Assembly (NCBI GenBank): GCA_964531505.1
Contig: CAZHDT010000006.1
Span: 1-30,205 of the forward strand
Source: UBA6264 sp964531505
GTDB lineage: Bacteria > Patescibacteriota > Patescibacteriia > UBA2591 > UBA6264
DNA: 30,205 nucleotides
Direction of reading: 5' to 3'
This document shows, one piece after another, positions 15,438 through 24,140 of the stretch. The translations under genes and the position numbers were made by a program. Numbering within the stretch: position 1 is the first letter of the stretch; every line of letters begins with the position of its first letter. Below the pieces are notes generated by a model. It did not search any database. It was not told where the DNA came from and worked only from the letters and a program-made list of their open reading frames with translations.

Positions 15438-18086
15438 ATGTTTAAATTTAAAAATTTAAACAAAAAAAATTTCGTTTTTTTGATCGGTTCTACTTGTATT
15501 GCCGCGGTTGCTTTTTTAATTCCCAAACCAGCTTTAGCTGATGTTTGGGGCACAGTCGCCAGCGTTTTAGGCGCGATTTTGTTGCCAATTATTAATCTTT
15601 TTGGAAAATTGATGTCGGTAATGATTCGTCTTTTAATAACGGTGGCGCAATACAATGATTTTATTAATTCACCGGCAGTATCCAAGGGCTGGATTATTAT
15701 TAGAGACCTTTTTAATATGCTGTTTGTGGTGGTTCTTTTAGTAATTGCTTTTGCCACTGTTTTAAAGATTGAAAAATATCATTATAAAAAACTTTTAGGC
15801 GGTTTTTTCTTGGCCGCTGTTTTGGTTAATTTTTCCAAATTGATTTGTGGCATTATTATTGATGTGTCTCAAATATTAATGCTTACTTTTGTAAGCGCTT
15901 TTAAAGCGGTTGGGGAAGGGAATATGGCGGAAATGCTTGGTTTGAAAAGTATTCTAAGTTTCAGTTCAACCGCGACCGGGAGTATTGGCGCGGAAAAATT
16001 GGGAGCGGTTATCTTGGGGCTGATAATGGTGGTTATTGGATTAGTGGTGGTGACGGTAATAACTATTATTCTTGTTTTTAGAATTGTAATGCTTTGGTTT
16101 TTGGTTCTTTTATCGCCTTTTGCTTTTTTTGCCAATGTTTTACCTTCATATCAAAAGTATTCCAATCAATGGTGGAGTAAATTTACCAATCAGGTGATTG
16201 TTGGTCCTGTTTTGGCTTTTTTCCTTTGGCTTTCTTTGGCAGTGGTTCAAGAGCCTTCTTTGCAGGAAGGAGGATTATATAAAACAATTACTCCCGCCGG
16301 AAGTCCGGGCGCGGAAAGTTTGTTTATTGATGAGGATTTTGCTGCCACCATTTCTGAAGCTGGCAAGCCCCAATACATTTTAAATTTTATTATTGGAATA
16401 GCGATGTTGGTTGGTTCTTTAATGGTTGCCCAGCAATTAGGGGTGGCTGGAGGACAGATGGCTGGAAAAGTTTCTGGAAAAATTCATTCTATTGCTACTG
16501 GCGCCGCTAAATTTCCCTTTTCAATTCCACAAAAGGCTGCTAAAGGGGCGTGGAAAATGGCTGGAGGTCCAGAAAAGGTTAAATCATTCAGGGAAGGATT
16601 GGCTGATGGAACTTATGGAAAAATGGGGAGATTTTATCATCGTCAGTTTACTAAAGAAGGAAAAAAAGAAGTTTCTGACGAACGATTAATGAGTTATCGT
16701 TTGGCAAGAGGCGGAATGGATTATCAAGAAATTAAAAGTAGAATGGATGCGTTTAAAGCGGCAAAATCTAAAAAGCAGATGGAAGAACGCGGATTAATAG
16801 GAACTAAACAAGACAGGAAAGACGAGTTTGAAAAAAATAAAGGGCAAGGAAAATTATACACAGAAGAAGGATTGGCAGTCGCTAGGGCAATGGCGGAAAA
16901 TGGAGAGCTTGGGGAAAAATATTATAAAGATTATGGCCAGAAAATGGGTTCTTATGTAGAGAAAGGATTAAGGGGATTAGTTTCTTCCAAGGACAAGATA
17001 TTGGGTATAGAAAGAAAAGACAATAAAGTGGAAATGATTGATTCTTTTGAAAAGAAAATCGCCGGGATGAGCCAAAACGATTTATCAGGATTAGTGGCTA
17101 ACCTGGATTGTAATTTAGAAAAAGATGATAAAGGCGAAATGGAAGCGGCTAGTGAAAGAGCGCCTTTAGTGCTCACCGCTTTTTCTAAAGAAAAATTTAA
17201 AGAGCTTAAATTAGGGGCAAAAAAAGATTTTATGAATAAAATGGGATTATTATTGGCTAATGGAAAAAGTACTAATGGCGGAATTTACGGAATTAGCGCG
17301 GAAGAATATAAAAAATTAGAACAGAAATATTCGGACTTTAAAACAATAACAGACAAAGATGAAATTGATATAGAAGACCCAGGGGAATTGAAAATAGAAC
17401 ATGATGCAAAATTAAATAAAATGCCTTATATTAAAAAGGGGCAAGGAAATAAAGATAAACCATTACTCGAAATTTTAAAAAGGCTTGATAATGAAAAATC
17501 GCAAGAGTTTATTAAAAAAACCGAAGATTTGGAAAAAAGTTCAGACATATCTAAACTAAAGAGCAATTTGAATGATTTAAAAAGTAAATATTTGGAAGTG
17601 GCAACTGATAAATTATCCGGGTTTTTTAAGGGCGAAAAAGAATTAAATGAAAGAGAATTGATAGAGGAGGTGATGAGTGGATTAGAAACAGAGCTTACTG
17701 GTAATTTAAACAAAAATGAGACATTGAAAGTTAATCCTTCATTTGCTAACTTGATTGCTAAATTGAAAAAATCGACCCAGACCGTTAATCCCGATAAATA
17801 TCTTAATTATTTATCAGAATTGAGTCGGAAAGTTAAAGGGGTTCCAATTTTAGAGAATAGAGAGGCGGGGATTGGCGATGTTAAAGAATATTTTGAAAAA
17901 TATTTAAAAAATAAAGAAATTATAAATATGCCGGACCAAGTTAAAAAAATGTTGGAGAAAAAGCAAAGAGAATTCGCCACTCAGTTAGAAATAATAAAAA
18001 GGGAAAAAGATTATTCGAAATATTCTGAACTAATAAATATATTAGATGAGACTGAGATAGAAATTAATAAAACAACAAAAAAATAG
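15438..18086 (+). CDS. TrbL/VirB6-like polytopic membrane protein of a T4SS
   Basis: This is probably the inner-membrane channel component of the type IV secretion-like machine. Of 882 residues, the first 335 or so hold about eight hydrophobic segments (near 11-33, 38-70, 91-110, 119-142, 187-215, 217-235, 253-270, 313-332). A Gly-rich stretch (335-350) follows, then a long charged, Lys/Glu-rich, largely helical tail (350-882) that is likely cytoplasmic. The pattern of a polytopic N-terminus with a long soluble tail matches VirB6/TrbL proteins. Its position, followed in order by a PrgI-family protein and VirB4, is typical of such loci. Residues 88-108 (IRDLFNMLFVVVLLV...) resemble a core conserved in homologues from candidate-phylum bacteria, by memory. 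The assignment rests on topology and context, not on a catalytic motif. The next gene starts 2 bases after the stop. Confidence 0.75.
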   Translation: MFKFKNLNKKNFVFLIGSTCIAAVAFLIPKPALADVWGTVASVLGAILLPIINLFGKLMSVMIRLLITVAQYNDFINSPAVSKGWIIIRDLFNMLFVVVLLVIAFATVLKIEKYHYKKLLGGFFLAAVLVNFSKLICGIIIDVSQILMLTFVSAFKAVGEGNMAEMLGLKSILSFSSTATGSIGAEKLGAVILGLIMVVIGLVVVTVITIILVFRIVMLWFLVLLSPFAFFANVLPSYQKYSNQWWSKFTNQVIVGPVLAFFLWLSLAVVQEPSLQEGGLYKTITPAGSPGAESLFIDEDFAATISEAGKPQYILNFIIGIAMLVGSLMVAQQLGVAGGQMAGKVSGKIHSIATGAAKFPFSIPQKAAKGAWKMAGGPEKVKSFREGLADGTYGKMGRFYHRQFTKEGKKEVSDERLMSYRLARGGMDYQEIKSRMDAFKAAKSKKQMEERGLIGTKQDRKDEFEKNKGQGKLYTEEGLAVARAMAENGELGEKYYKDYGQKMGSYVEKGLRGLVSSKDKILGIERKDNKVEMIDSFEKKIAGMSQNDLSGLVANLDCNLEKDDKGEMEAASERAPLVLTAFSKEKFKELKLGAKKDFMNKMGLLLANGKSTNGGIYGISAEEYKKLEQKYSDFKTITDKDEIDIEDPGELKIEHDAKLNKMPYIKKGQGNKDKPLLEILKRLDNEKSQEFIKKTEDLEKSSDISKLKSNLNDLKSKYLEVATDKLSGFFKGEKELNERELIEEVMSGLETELTGNLNKNETLKVNPSFANLIAKLKKSTQTVNPDKYLNYLSELSRKVKGVPILENREAGIGDVKEYFEKYLKNKEIINMPDQVKKMLEKKQREFATQLEIIKREKDYSKYSELINILDETEIEINKTTKK

Positions 18087-18088
18087 AG

Positions 18089-19852
18089 ATGGATTTTTTA
18101 ATAAAAAAAAAGGAATTAACCGACTTGGTAAAAAAAGAAAACTTGATTAGTTTAAGCAAGGAATTGAAAGAAATTTTCAGAAAAATATTTTTAGAAAACA
18201 GCATTGAAGAAGAAATAGATATTTTTCTAATAAAAAACGGAAAATTTTCATTAGAAGATGCTTGCCGAATTGGTTTGGAAATTTCTAAAATAATTATCAG
18301 GCCGGTTAAAGAATGTTTAAATAAATATCAATCCGATTTAATAGAAGAAATAATTAGCGACTATCATATAGAAGTTTCAGATGAATTGGAAAATAATTTA
18401 TTAAAAATTATAGATTCTTTTATTTTAAATAATTACAGCGTCAAACAGTTATTTGACTTATTAATGCGACCTCAAAAGATCGGTGGAGCCGGTTTTAATC
18501 TATACCAAGCGGAAAGGGTTTCAAATTTTTTAAAAAGCAAATTTGAAGAATTACTTCAAAACGCGGAGAGCGCATTTAAAAATATAGAAATTTTATTAAA
18601 GGAAGAAAAAATATCGCTTAATGAAGCAGTAAAGAACGTTATTGACGGTTCGCAATTGGAACTTTCTCAGGAAGATTTGCAACGTCGTTACGAAAATATT
18701 GTTACGACCTTTTTTAAAGGAGTTAGAACTGAAGTAGAGACGAAAATTGTTTTAAAACGGCTCAAAGAAATCGGCGGTTTAGAATTGGAGGAAAATAAAG
18801 CCGAAGAAATTATAACCCTTTTAAAGAATGAGAAATTAAGAATTGACGAAAAGTTTTTTATTTCCACTAAATCAATTAATCAACAAAAAAAGAATGACTC
18901 TTTAAAAGAAATTAAATTTTCTGACCAGACGGATAAGATAATTAGATTGGGAACAAAAATAAAGAAAATAGTCCCTCAAAAATCATTTTTAAGTAAAGAA
19001 AAAAAAATGGTTTTATCTGAAGCCCCAATAGTTTCTCCGATAGGCTCCTCCAAAAATGATTTAATTAAACCGGCGCGCGTTGAAATTGAAAAAATCAATC
19101 TGGAAGCTGCACCCTTAAAACAAGAAGAAAAAAATAATATAGAAATTAAATCAAAAAAAGATAATCCAATTATAGATGCGCCAATTCAACGGGTTAAAGA
19201 ATTTATTGAAGAAAAGCCATTTATCCAACCAATCGCCCCCTTAAAACAAGAAAAAATAGAACAACTTTCTTTTGATAAAGAAGAAAATCAAAGCAATTTG
19301 AAACCGGTTTTGGAAAAACAAAAAATAGAAGAGCCAAATTCAATTCCTGAAATTAAAAAAGAAATAGAACCTTTTATTGAAATTAAAAAACCGATTGAAG
19401 AAAATATTTTTAAAACAGAAGAAACTAAAAAGAAAGAACCAATTATCCAAGAAAAAATTTCGATTCATCGACCGGATATTTCTTCTCAACCAGACCAAAA
19501 TATTATGCGCGGAATAAATACCAAGCCTCGCGCTTATGGACCCATTGAAGAACTTAATAGCTTAACTTTGGTTGATTGGCGAAGATGGGGGAACACTCAA
19601 GAAGCCATTAAAAAAATAAAGGATAAAATAAATATTTTAGCCGAAGAGTCATTAGTGAAAAAAGCGGAAGGCATTAAAGCCTGGAAGAGTTCAGAGATAA
19701 ATCAGCTATATTTGGATGTTGGAGCGGAATCTATTGACCAGGGAAAACCGATTCTTGAAATAATTAGCCAAAGAGAACAAAAAAATCAGCCAGCTTTGAC
19801 GGAACAAGAATTTAATGCTATTGTTGAGTTAAACCAGGAATTAAGGTTTTAA
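18089..19852 (+). CDS. Conserved charged cytoplasmic protein of the T4SS-like locus, function unknown
   Basis: No recognised domain. The 587 residues contain no signal peptide or membrane helix, so the protein is probably cytoplasmic. Residues 1-270 are predicted mainly helical by eye (regular Leu/Ile/Lys/Glu patterns). Residues about 290-470 form a low-complexity Lys/Glu/Pro/Ile linker with loosely repeated APLKQE-type units. The C-terminus (about 474-587, GPIEELNSLTLVDWRRW, GIKAWKSSEINQLYLDVGAES, LNQELRF) is more complex and looks like the conserved part. The gene lies 2 bases after the VirB6-like gene and 15 before prgI, so its product may bind the VirB6 cytoplasmic tail or VirB4 as a scaffold or adaptor. 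That role is a guess from position. Confidence 0.7.
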   Translation: MDFLIKKKELTDLVKKENLISLSKELKEIFRKIFLENSIEEEIDIFLIKNGKFSLEDACRIGLEISKIIIRPVKECLNKYQSDLIEEIISDYHIEVSDELENNLLKIIDSFILNNYSVKQLFDLLMRPQKIGGAGFNLYQAERVSNFLKSKFEELLQNAESAFKNIEILLKEEKISLNEAVKNVIDGSQLELSQEDLQRRYENIVTTFFKGVRTEVETKIVLKRLKEIGGLELEENKAEEIITLLKNEKLRIDEKFFISTKSINQQKKNDSLKEIKFSDQTDKIIRLGTKIKKIVPQKSFLSKEKKMVLSEAPIVSPIGSSKNDLIKPARVEIEKINLEAAPLKQEEKNNIEIKSKKDNPIIDAPIQRVKEFIEEKPFIQPIAPLKQEKIEQLSFDKEENQSNLKPVLEKQKIEEPNSIPEIKKEIEPFIEIKKPIEENIFKTEETKKKEPIIQEKISIHRPDISSQPDQNIMRGINTKPRAYGPIEELNSLTLVDWRRWGNTQEAIKKIKDKINILAEESLVKKAEGIKAWKSSEINQLYLDVGAESIDQGKPILEIISQREQKNQPALTEQEFNAIVELNQELRF

Positions 19853-19867
19853 TTATTAATTAAAATA

Positions 19868-20293
19868 ATGCAATTTGTCGTCCCTCAATTTATTGATATT
19901 GAAACTAAAATTATCGGGCCGGTTACTCCCCGCCAATTTATTATTTTGATTATTATGTTCGGTTTTATTGCATTGTCTTATAAATTAGCAGATTTTACTT
20001 TATTTCTTATTGAAGGTGTAATAATTTTTTTATTGGGAATTACAATTGCTTTTATTAAAGTAAATGGTCAGCCGGTTTATTACTTTTTTTTAAGTTTAAT
20101 AAGTGTTTTAAGAAAACCGTCAATCAGAGTTTGGCGACGGGAACCGAGTTTGCCGGAAAAGGAATTAAGAATAAAACAAAAAAACGAATCGGAAAAAATA
20201 AAGATAATTCGTCCGCCCCTTTCTTATTCGCGGCTTAATCAGATTTCCTTATTAATTGATACGGGTGGAGAATATCAAGGGGAAGATTTATAA
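19868..20293 (+). CDS. PrgI family protein
   Basis: This 141-residue membrane protein starts MQFVVPQFIDIETKIIGPVTPRQF, the characteristic PrgI-family opening. Two adjacent hydrophobic segments follow (about 24-41 and 43-63). After these come a short Pro/Arg-rich segment (KPSIRVWRRE) and a basic cytoplasmic tail. PrgI proteins occur next to VirB4 genes in T4SS loci of Gram-positive-type (single-membrane) cells and are thought to act like the VirB3 inner-membrane subunit. Here the gene is followed by the TraC-like and VirB4 genes, the expected order. The conserved small size and context make this a confident family call, although the biochemical role is not settled for the family. Confidence 0.88.
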   Translation: MQFVVPQFIDIETKIIGPVTPRQFIILIIMFGFIALSYKLADFTLFLIEGVIIFLLGITIAFIKVNGQPVYYFFLSLISVLRKPSIRVWRREPSLPEKELRIKQKNESEKIKIIRPPLSYSRLNQISLLIDTGGEYQGEDL

Positions 20294-20321
20294 TTAATGA
20301 ATTAATAGATTATTAAATTTT

Positions 20322-20978
20322 ATGGCAAAAATTCCCTCCACTCAAAAATATCTTGATATTTCTGAAATAAAAAACGATTGCTTGGTATTAAACAATGGAA
20401 ATTTATGTGGCATTCTTTTGGCTTCTTCTGTTAATTTTGCTCTAAAGTCAGATGAGGAACAAAGAGCGGTTATTCAGGCTTACGTTAATTTTTTAAATTC
20501 CTTAGAATATCCTTTAGAGATTCTAATTCAATCAAGGCCATTTAATATCAAGCCATATTTGTCTTATTTAGACAATTTAAAAAAAGAACAATATAATGAG
20601 CTTTTAAAAAGTCAAATGGCCGACTATATAGATTTCGTCAGGGAATTAGTCGATTTGGGGGAAATAATGACCCGCCGGTTTTATTTAGTGGTTCCCTATA
20701 ATCCTTTAGGAGATAAAAAAAGAAATTTTTTTGCTAGACTTTCTGATGTTTTCAGCGCCGTGGCGATTGTTAAACATCGAAGGGAAAAATTTGAAAAATA
20801 CCGCGAATCCCTTTTTCAAAGAATGGATAACATTATTTCAGCATTAAGCAGTATGGGGATAAAATCTCAACCATTAGATACTCAAAGTTTGATTGAGCTT
20901 TTTTATAATACTTATAGTCCGGCTGAATCAGAAAATCAGCCTTTAAATGAATTAGATAAATTGAGAATTAATAAATAA
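20322..20978 (+). CDS. TraC-like protein, probable detached N-terminal domain of VirB4
   Basis: This 218-residue soluble protein has no nucleotide-binding motif. Its segments YLDISEIKNDCLVLNNGNLCGILLASSVNF, FLNSLEYPLEILIQSRP and RRFYLVVPYNP resemble the N-terminal alpha/beta domain that precedes the motor in VirB4/TraC ATPases. The VirB4 gene begins 7 bases after its stop, in another frame and with its own ATG behind an in-frame TAG, so the split is real rather than a simple sequencing frameshift. The combined length of 854 residues, with the Walker A lysine at about 502, is close to an unsplit VirB4. It probably docks with the ATPase at the inner membrane. The family call is from remembered patterns; the split-domain idea is inference. 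Confidence 0.7.
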   Translation: MAKIPSTQKYLDISEIKNDCLVLNNGNLCGILLASSVNFALKSDEEQRAVIQAYVNFLNSLEYPLEILIQSRPFNIKPYLSYLDNLKKEQYNELLKSQMADYIDFVRELVDLGEIMTRRFYLVVPYNPLGDKKRNFFARLSDVFSAVAIVKHRREKFEKYRESLFQRMDNIISALSSMGIKSQPLDTQSLIELFYNTYSPAESENQPLNELDKLRINK

Positions 20979-20985
20979 ATAGTTT

Positions 20986-22896
20986 ATGGCAATCAATCCA
21001 TCGACTCTTAATGAGTTTAAACAAAAAGAAAAGGCTGATAAAAAGGATGAAAAACAGATTTTAAAAAAAGAAGAAATAAAAAAGTCAACTGAAGTAATTG
21101 AAACCGAAGAAGCATATCGGCGAGGTTTAGTTTCTGTTAGGGATTTAATTTCCCCTTCTTCGCTTCAAGTGACCCCTCAGTTTTTAAGATTGGGCAATAA
21201 ATATTTAAGAACTCTTTTTTTAACCACCCTTCCAAGATATATTTCCGTGGGTTGGTTTACGCCAATTATTAATTTTAACGCTTATACCGATATTTCAATG
21301 TTTTTTTATCCAGTCAAAGCTGGGATTGTTTTAAAACAACTGCAAAAACAAGTGGGAAATTTAGAGGCGGAAATTTCCACTGAACGGGAGAAGGGAATGC
21401 CCCGTGACCCGATTAAAGAAACAGCAGTGCAGGATATTGAAAAATTAAGAGATGACTTAACAACTGGAGTGGAACATTTTTTTCAATACGCTCTTTATGT
21501 GACGATTTATGCGGAAGATGAAAAAGGTTTAGATGATTTAACAGAAAAAATGGAAAGCTTGTTTGCCGCCAAATTAGTTAATGTTCGTCGGGCTTTTTAT
21601 CAATCGGAACAAGGATTTAAATCTACTTTACCATTGGCATTAGATGAACTAATGGTAGCGGTTAATATAAATTCATCTCCTTGCGCTTCCAGTTTTCCCT
21701 TCATCTCTTCTGATTTAACTTCTGATAGAGGGGTTCTTTATGGAATCAATCGTCACAATAACAGTTTAGTTCTTTTTGACCGTTTTTCTATGCCCAATGC
21801 TAATTTTGTTGTTTTTGCCACATCTGGTTCTGGTAAAAGTTATTTTTGTAAGTTAGAAGTATTGCGTTCCTTAATGCAGGGAACAGAAGTAATTGTTATT
21901 GACCCGGAAAAAGAATATAAACATCTTTCAGATGCAGTGGGGGGAACCTATATTAATATTTCCTTATCTTCTAAAAGTAAACTTAATCCTTTTGATTTAC
22001 CAAGAGTGGAATCAAAAGACATTTCTACTGCCGACATTATTCGTTCAGGAGTAATTTCCATTAAAGGTTTATTGCGGATTATGATAGGCCAGCTTCAAGA
22101 AGATGGGAGTCGGGGTTTTACCCCCCACGAAGACTCTTTAATGGACAGGGCTTTATTGGAAACCTATGCTAAGCGAGATATTATTCCCGGTTGCGATTTA
22201 AGCAAAGTGGAAATTCCCACCTTGAGCGATTTACAAGATGTTTTATCAGGGATGGATGGGGCGAATAATCTTTCTGAAAGATTAAGAAAATATACTGAAG
22301 GAACATTTTCCGGATTTTTAAATCATCCTACTAATGTTAAAACCGATAATCAATTAGTTGTTTTCTCTGTTCGTGATTTAGAGGACGAATTAAGGCCTTT
22401 GGCAATTTATACTATTATTAGTTATATTTGGAATGTGGTAAGGTCGGAATTAAAAAAGAGGATTCTTTTAATTGATGAGGCTTGGTGGTTGATGCAACAC
22501 GAAGATTCAGCAAAATTTATTTTTGCTTTGGTGAAACGTTGCCGTAAATATTATTTAGGTATTACCACTATTACTCAAGACGTAAGTGATTTTTTAAATT
22601 CCCCTTATGGCCGGGCAATTGTTACTAATTCAGCGCTTCAATTATTATTAAAACAATCTCCGGCGGCAATTGACCATGTTGCTAAAACTTTTATGTTGAC
22701 AGAAGGGGAAAAATATCTTCTTTTGGAATGCGGAGTGGGAGAAGGAATATTCTTTGCCGGCTCAAAGCATGTAGCGATTAAAGTTGTGGCTTCCTATTCC
22801 GAAGATCAGTTAATTACTTCTGACCCGCGTCAAATGTTAGAGATAGAAGAATCTAAAAAAGAATTTGCCAAAAGTTTAAAACAAGAAGAAATTTAG
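20986..22896 (+). CDS. virB4: VirB4/TraC-type T4SS ATPase
   Basis: This cytoplasmic ATPase drives assembly and transport in type IV secretion systems. In its 636 residues, a Lys/Glu-rich N-terminus leads into the VirB4 middle domain (about 60-250, with MFFYPVKAGIVLKQLQKQ and RRAFYQSEQGFKSTLPLA). The motor then follows: Walker A ATSGSGKS (278-285), the conserved VIDPEKEY (304-311), and Walker B ILLIDEAWW with Asp497/Glu498. Downstream are CRKYYLGITTITQDVSDFL and the ALQLLLKQSP segment typical of the family. The N-terminal part is short; the missing piece appears to be supplied by the preceding gene. All catalytic residues expected of an active ATPase are present. The stop codon lies inside a small inverted repeat. 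Confidence 0.95.
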   Translation: MAINPSTLNEFKQKEKADKKDEKQILKKEEIKKSTEVIETEEAYRRGLVSVRDLISPSSLQVTPQFLRLGNKYLRTLFLTTLPRYISVGWFTPIINFNAYTDISMFFYPVKAGIVLKQLQKQVGNLEAEISTEREKGMPRDPIKETAVQDIEKLRDDLTTGVEHFFQYALYVTIYAEDEKGLDDLTEKMESLFAAKLVNVRRAFYQSEQGFKSTLPLALDELMVAVNINSSPCASSFPFISSDLTSDRGVLYGINRHNNSLVLFDRFSMPNANFVVFATSGSGKSYFCKLEVLRSLMQGTEVIVIDPEKEYKHLSDAVGGTYINISLSSKSKLNPFDLPRVESKDISTADIIRSGVISIKGLLRIMIGQLQEDGSRGFTPHEDSLMDRALLETYAKRDIIPGCDLSKVEIPTLSDLQDVLSGMDGANNLSERLRKYTEGTFSGFLNHPTNVKTDNQLVVFSVRDLEDELRPLAIYTIISYIWNVVRSELKKRILLIDEAWWLMQHEDSAKFIFALVKRCRKYYLGITTITQDVSDFLNSPYGRAIVTNSALQLLLKQSPAAIDHVAKTFMLTEGEKYLLLECGVGEGIFFAGSKHVAIKVVASYSEDQLITSDPRQMLEIEESKKEFAKSLKQEEI

Positions 22897-22914
22897 AATT
22901 AACGTGAATTCTAA
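22893..22914. repeat. 8-bp inverted repeat at the end of virB4
   Basis: TTAGAATT (22893-22900) and AATTCTAA (22907-22914) flank the 6-base loop AACGTG. The virB4 stop codon (22894-22896) lies in the left arm. It could be a weak processing or attenuation hairpin before the next gene. It is A+T-rich and has no following U-run, so it is not a standard terminator. Confidence 0.4.
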
Positions 22915-22934
22915 TTAGGCATTAATAAAAATTT

Positions 22935-23516
22935 ATGGATAAAATTTTTAGTAAAGTGAAGATAATACTTATTGTCGTTATTATTATTGTTTTGATTGGG
23001 GTCGCGATTATTTTATTTTCAAAAGATGAAACACCATCAACAGATGTGAAATCGGAAGAAAATAGTCAAACGAAACAAGTTTTGGAAAATTTAAATGAAA
23101 TAAAATCGGAAGGAGATTTAGAAATAAAACAAGAAATAATTTCCGATGAGTTGATAAAATCGCAGTTAATTGTCCAAGCGCGTTCTTTTGTGGAAAGATA
23201 TGGAACTTATTCTTTGGATAATGGATTTAATAATTTAAAATATCTTCGTCCAATGGTTTCTCAAAAATTAAATAAAGAATTTGAGGATAAGATTAATCAG
23301 GGGTTTTCTTCGGATTTAAATCGCTTTAATCAGATTACTGAAGTGACTGGAATAGAAATAAAGAGCTTTGAAAATGAAAAAGCAATTATTTTGGTTAATG
23401 CTCAAGAAAAAAAAGATACGAATTTGGAATCAACTTTTAAACAAAGGACAGTAGAGATAATTTTTATTAAAGAAAACAATTTTTGGCGGGTAGATGAAAT
23501 AAATTATCAAAATTAA
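22935..23516 (+). CDS. Bitopic membrane protein, possible VirB8/TcpC-like T4SS component
   Basis: This 193-residue protein has one strongly hydrophobic N-terminal helix (about 9-28, rich in Ile/Val), a charged linker (30-75) and a soluble C-terminal domain (about 76-193). The domain alternates helices and strands (QARSFVERYGTYSLDNGF, LNKEFEDKINQGF, then EVTGIEIKSFENEKAIILVNAQ and RTVEIIFIKENNFWRVDEI). This resembles the NTF2-like fold of VirB8 and the TcpC group, with the typical ending of a strand and FWRVDEI. VirB8 proteins are bitopic scaffold subunits of the T4SS, which fits the position two genes before the pilin. The call rests on fold impression and context; a lone NTF2-like lipid or solute binder is the alternative. 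Confidence 0.5.
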   Translation: MDKIFSKVKIILIVVIIIVLIGVAIILFSKDETPSTDVKSEENSQTKQVLENLNEIKSEGDLEIKQEIISDELIKSQLIVQARSFVERYGTYSLDNGFNNLKYLRPMVSQKLNKEFEDKINQGFSSDLNRFNQITEVTGIEIKSFENEKAIILVNAQEKKDTNLESTFKQRTVEIIFIKENNFWRVDEINYQN

Positions 23517-23518
23517 AA

Positions 23519-24136
23519 ATGGAAGATAATTTTCAAATTAAAGAAAATATCCAAAAAAGAAAGTTATATCAAGAAAAGCAATCCGCCAGACTGAAAAATG
23601 AGTCGCTTAAAGTGTCTAATTTTAAAGAAGGAAGCGATTTGGTTAATGAACAAGAAGACAACAACAGAGAAGATTCGGGTTTCTCAAGCCAAACAACAGA
23701 AACTTCTAAAAGTTTCCGCGCCATTGCCAATCGTTTAAATCAGGAACAGAAAAAAGAAAGAGAACAAAATCAATTAAAAAATAGAGGGGAAGAAATCTCG
23801 CCATCATTAATTCAAAATCAATCTTTAAAAAGGCTCCAAACAATTTATCGGATTGTTAACGGCGCCAGCGCCATTACTTTAGTGGGTTTGATTTTCACTT
23901 TCTTAATAATGAATGCGCAGTTTTTAATGGGGAATTTGTTTAAAACGGGCTTATTGCCGAGTTTGGACAAAAAAGATTTAAGCGCCCTTTTTATACTTTA
24001 TGCTTTATTTTTTATTTCATTTCTTATCGCTGCGGTTTTTATCTACATTATAGTAACTGCCATTACTGACCCCCTTGGGTTAATTAAGCAATTAGGCGGA
24101 ATTGATTGGGACCTATTCAAAAGTTTATTTAAATAA
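23519..24136 (+). CDS. Two-helix membrane protein of the T4SS-like locus, function unknown
   Basis: I do not recognise this protein. Of 205 residues, the first 105 are highly charged and polar (Glu/Lys/Gln/Asn/Ser-rich, low complexity, probably disordered or coiled). Two hydrophobic segments follow (about 112-136 and 154-183), then a short C-terminal end. The likely topology puts both ends in the cytoplasm. Hydrophobic hairpins of this kind occur among small T4SS inner-membrane subunits, but PrgI already fills the VirB3-like place here. The gene starts 2 bases after the preceding stop and ends 4 bases before the pilin gene, so it is almost certainly co-expressed with both. Confidence 0.65.
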   Translation: MEDNFQIKENIQKRKLYQEKQSARLKNESLKVSNFKEGSDLVNEQEDNNREDSGFSSQTTETSKSFRAIANRLNQEQKKEREQNQLKNRGEEISPSLIQNQSLKRLQTIYRIVNGASAITLVGLIFTFLIMNAQFLMGNLFKTGLLPSLDKKDLSALFILYALFFISFLIAAVFIYIIVTAITDPLGLIKQLGGIDWDLFKSLFK

Positions 24137-24140
24137 TTTT

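Noticed and set aside
24102..24140. Longer pilin start at the ATG at 24102
   Set aside because: It would overlap the previous gene by 35 bases and place a non-signal sequence before the clear signal peptide that begins at 24141.
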